From: Desulfobacteraceae bacterium
Lineage (GTDB): Bacteria > Desulfobacterota > Desulfobacteria > Desulfobacterales > SURF-7
Direction of reading: 5' to 3'
Assembly (NCBI GenBank): GCA_030619585.1
Contig: JAUXBD010000082.1
Coordinates: forward strand, 1 to 6,658
Length of the DNA stretch: 6,658 bases
The notes under the pieces were generated by a model, which saw nothing but the letters and a program-made list of their open reading frames with translations, ran no database searches and was not told where the DNA came from. Below, piece by piece: positions 5,994 through 6,658 of this stretch. The position numbers were made by a program, and so were the translations under genes. Within the stretch, counting starts at the first letter, position 1, and every line of letters starts with the position of its first letter.

Positions 5994-6110
5994 ATGCCAT
6001 GGCGACGCCTTAAGAATATTACACATAAAACCAAGTACGTGCTTGCGGTCGAAATGTTGGAATGGGCAACCGGGGTGACTAACGATGCACAACATATCAA
6101 ACGGCCTTAA
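5994..6110 (+). CDS. Possible 38-residue small protein, unknown
   Basis: ATG 5994 follows AGGAAAA with AGGA at 5980-5983, 10 nt upstream. The product starts MPWRRLKNITHKTKYV, continues with a possible short amphipathic helix (LAVEMLEWATG) and ends HIKRP. Base composition here is less AT-rich than the flanks, which is mild support for coding. The frame is open further upstream to an ATG at 5889, but that part is low-complexity and lacks a ribosome binding site. No family is recognised. It may equally be a remnant or chance ORF. Confidence 0.28.
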   Translation: MPWRRLKNITHKTKYVLAVEMLEWATGVTNDAQHIKRP

Positions 6111-6127
6111 CCAGTTCATTCTAAGGC
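6104..6127. repeat. 6-bp stem-loop ahead of the exported-protein gene
   Basis: GCCTTA (6104-6109) and TAAGGC (6122-6127) pair perfectly around a 12-nt loop. There is no T-run, so it is not a typical terminator. Its 3' arm contains the AAGG that would act as ribosome binding site for ATG 6135, so the hairpin could mask that start. Confidence 0.3.
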
Positions 6128-6163
6128 AGTCATTATGATTGGATGGGATAAAGGAAATATAAC

Positions 6164-6613
6164 ATTTTAAGAATCGCTGGCTTTTTAATAATAGCAATAA
6201 TCTTGATTCCTTGTAGCACAATTGCTGAAATCAAAACAATTTCAACAACACACAAATACGTGATGGGTGATAACGATTCTAAAAATGATGCAAGGCACAT
6301 GTGTTTCATTGAAGCTAAACGCAAAGTACTGGAGAAGGCAGGGACCTTTATAGAAAGCCGTACTGAGATTAAAAAGTATCGGTTATCTCAAGATGAAATA
6401 TATGCTTATTCTGCTGTATTACTTAAGATTGAAACAGTAAAAGAAGATTGGAAGTTTATCGGTGAAAATATGGCTATTATTATTTCTGTAAAAGCCGATG
6501 TAGATACGAGTTATATTGATAAGCAGTTAACTAAAATTAAAACAGATACTTCTGTCCAGGAAAAGATCAAAGACCAACATACAAATCCATCTCCAACGCT
6601 GCCAGAACCTTAA
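6164..6613 (+). CDS. Exported protein with FlgT_N/LPP20-like domain, non-canonical start
   Basis: The frame from 6164 gives about 149 residues: a signal peptide (LRIAGFLIIAIILIPCSTIA, likely cut after Ala21) and a domain with the pattern YVMGDNDSKNDARHMCFIEA, KRKVLEKAGTFIESRTEIKK, YRLSQDEIYAYSAVLLKIET, then MAIIISVKADVD. I recall this as the small alpha/beta FlgT N-terminal/LPP20-like domain that often heads larger periplasmic proteins. No ATG, GTG or TTG lies before the signal peptide; the first is TTG 6203, inside it. ATT 6164 is best placed, 8 nt after AAGGA (6151-6155). Alternatively an 11-codon ORF from ATG 6135 (MIGWDKGNITF, TAA 6168-6170) was once fused in frame and a one-base change separated it. 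Cys17 follows Pro, so it is not a good lipobox. The last residues (HTNPSPTLPEP) are read across the antisense of the antitoxin gene, so the natural C-terminus may be lost. Confidence 0.6.
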   Translation: MLRIAGFLIIAIILIPCSTIAEIKTISTTHKYVMGDNDSKNDARHMCFIEAKRKVLEKAGTFIESRTEIKKYRLSQDEIYAYSAVLLKIETVKEDWKFIGENMAIIISVKADVDTSYIDKQLTKIKTDTSVQEKIKDQHTNPSPTLPEP

Positions 6614-6658
6614 TGACCGTATCCAACTTCGCACTCGTCGTACCATTCTCCAGCTCCG
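6567..6658 (-). CDS. C-terminal end of an XRE/HipB-like antitoxin (partial)
   Basis: The minus strand is open from the right edge to TGA at 6567-6569. The 29 readable residues begin ELENGTTSAKLDTVIKVLAA and end LEMDLYVGL. This is the final part of a Cro/C1-type helix-turn-helix domain as found in HipB and Y4mF-type antitoxins: the end of the recognition helix (ISxxENG), the loop (TTSAKLDT), the next helix (VIKVLAAL) and a short closing strand (MDLYV). Such proteins bind and neutralise HipA-type kinases or other toxins and repress their own operon. No toxin gene follows on this strand within the window, so a partner, if any, lies upstream outside it. The gene overlaps the end of the exported-protein gene by 47 nt, tail to tail. 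Confidence 0.7.
   Translation of the reverse strand, partial: ELENGTTSAKLDTVIKVLAALEMDLYVGL

Noticed and set aside
6060..6130. Integron attC-like or IS-end sequence
   Set aside because: I could not find paired R/L core sites or terminal inverted repeats; only a simple 6-bp stem-loop is present.
5943..6221. 92-residue minus-strand ORF
   Set aside because: Cys/Phe/Leu-rich low-quality translation, no good ribosome binding site, and it overlaps a better plus-strand candidate and the exported-protein gene.
6203..6613. TTG 6203 as the start of the exported protein
   Set aside because: It falls inside the signal peptide and has no ribosome binding site; the frame upstream clearly encodes the missing N-terminus.

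Overview
The window looks like an AT-rich bacterial chromosome segment, probably from a Gram-negative such as a Desulfobacterota (deltaproteobacterial) member. That placement is an inference from base composition and from the style of the FlgT_N-like secreted protein; no marker gene fixes it. It is accessory-type DNA: short unrelated genes in both orientations, spaced by AT-rich intergenic DNA, with several broken or recombined genes and no recognisable transposase, integrase or CRISPR array.

Layout. At 1-433 a good sigma70-type promoter and an AT-only 20-bp palindrome lead into a small gene broken by an in-frame TGA and an apparent extra G. At 490-897 (+) is a ketosteroid-isomerase/SnoaL-like NTF2-fold protein. 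At 977-2682 (-) are two same-strand genes: a radical SAM protein with a SPASM/twitch C-terminus followed by an SGNH/GDSL hydrolase. At 2683-3132 is a 450-base intergenic stretch with a REP-like GC-rich hairpin, a probable decayed coding remnant on the minus strand and two sets of short direct repeats. At 3133-4371 (+) is an intact GT1-type glycosyltransferase. At 4437-4775 (-) is a single-domain PilZ protein with a good promoter. At 4956-5515 (-) the N-terminal half of a ParB-like protein is joined inside its third conserved motif to a frameshifted zinc-ribbon fragment; a 23-bp near-perfect palindrome lies just upstream. At 5679-5754 (+) is tRNA-Thr(CGU). At 5755-6134 there is mostly non-coding DNA with one possible 38-residue ORF. 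At 6164-6613 (+) is an exported FlgT_N-like protein that has no canonical start codon at the expected place. At 6567-6658 (-) the last 29 codons of an XRE/HipB-like antitoxin enter from the right edge and overlap the previous gene tail to tail.

Function. The radical SAM protein, SGNH hydrolase and GT1 glycosyltransferase are the sort of genes found together in surface-glycan or glycoconjugate clusters, but their orientations differ and no polymerase or flippase is present, so a shared pathway is only a suggestion. The right-hand part (broken ParB, tRNA, orphan antitoxin tail, truncated-looking exported protein) reads as a rearrangement hot spot. I found no complete novel multi-gene system. 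The most unusual points are the ParB/zinc-ribbon chimera with its palindromic upstream site, the AUU-or-frameshift start of the exported protein, and the antitoxin tail overlapping it.
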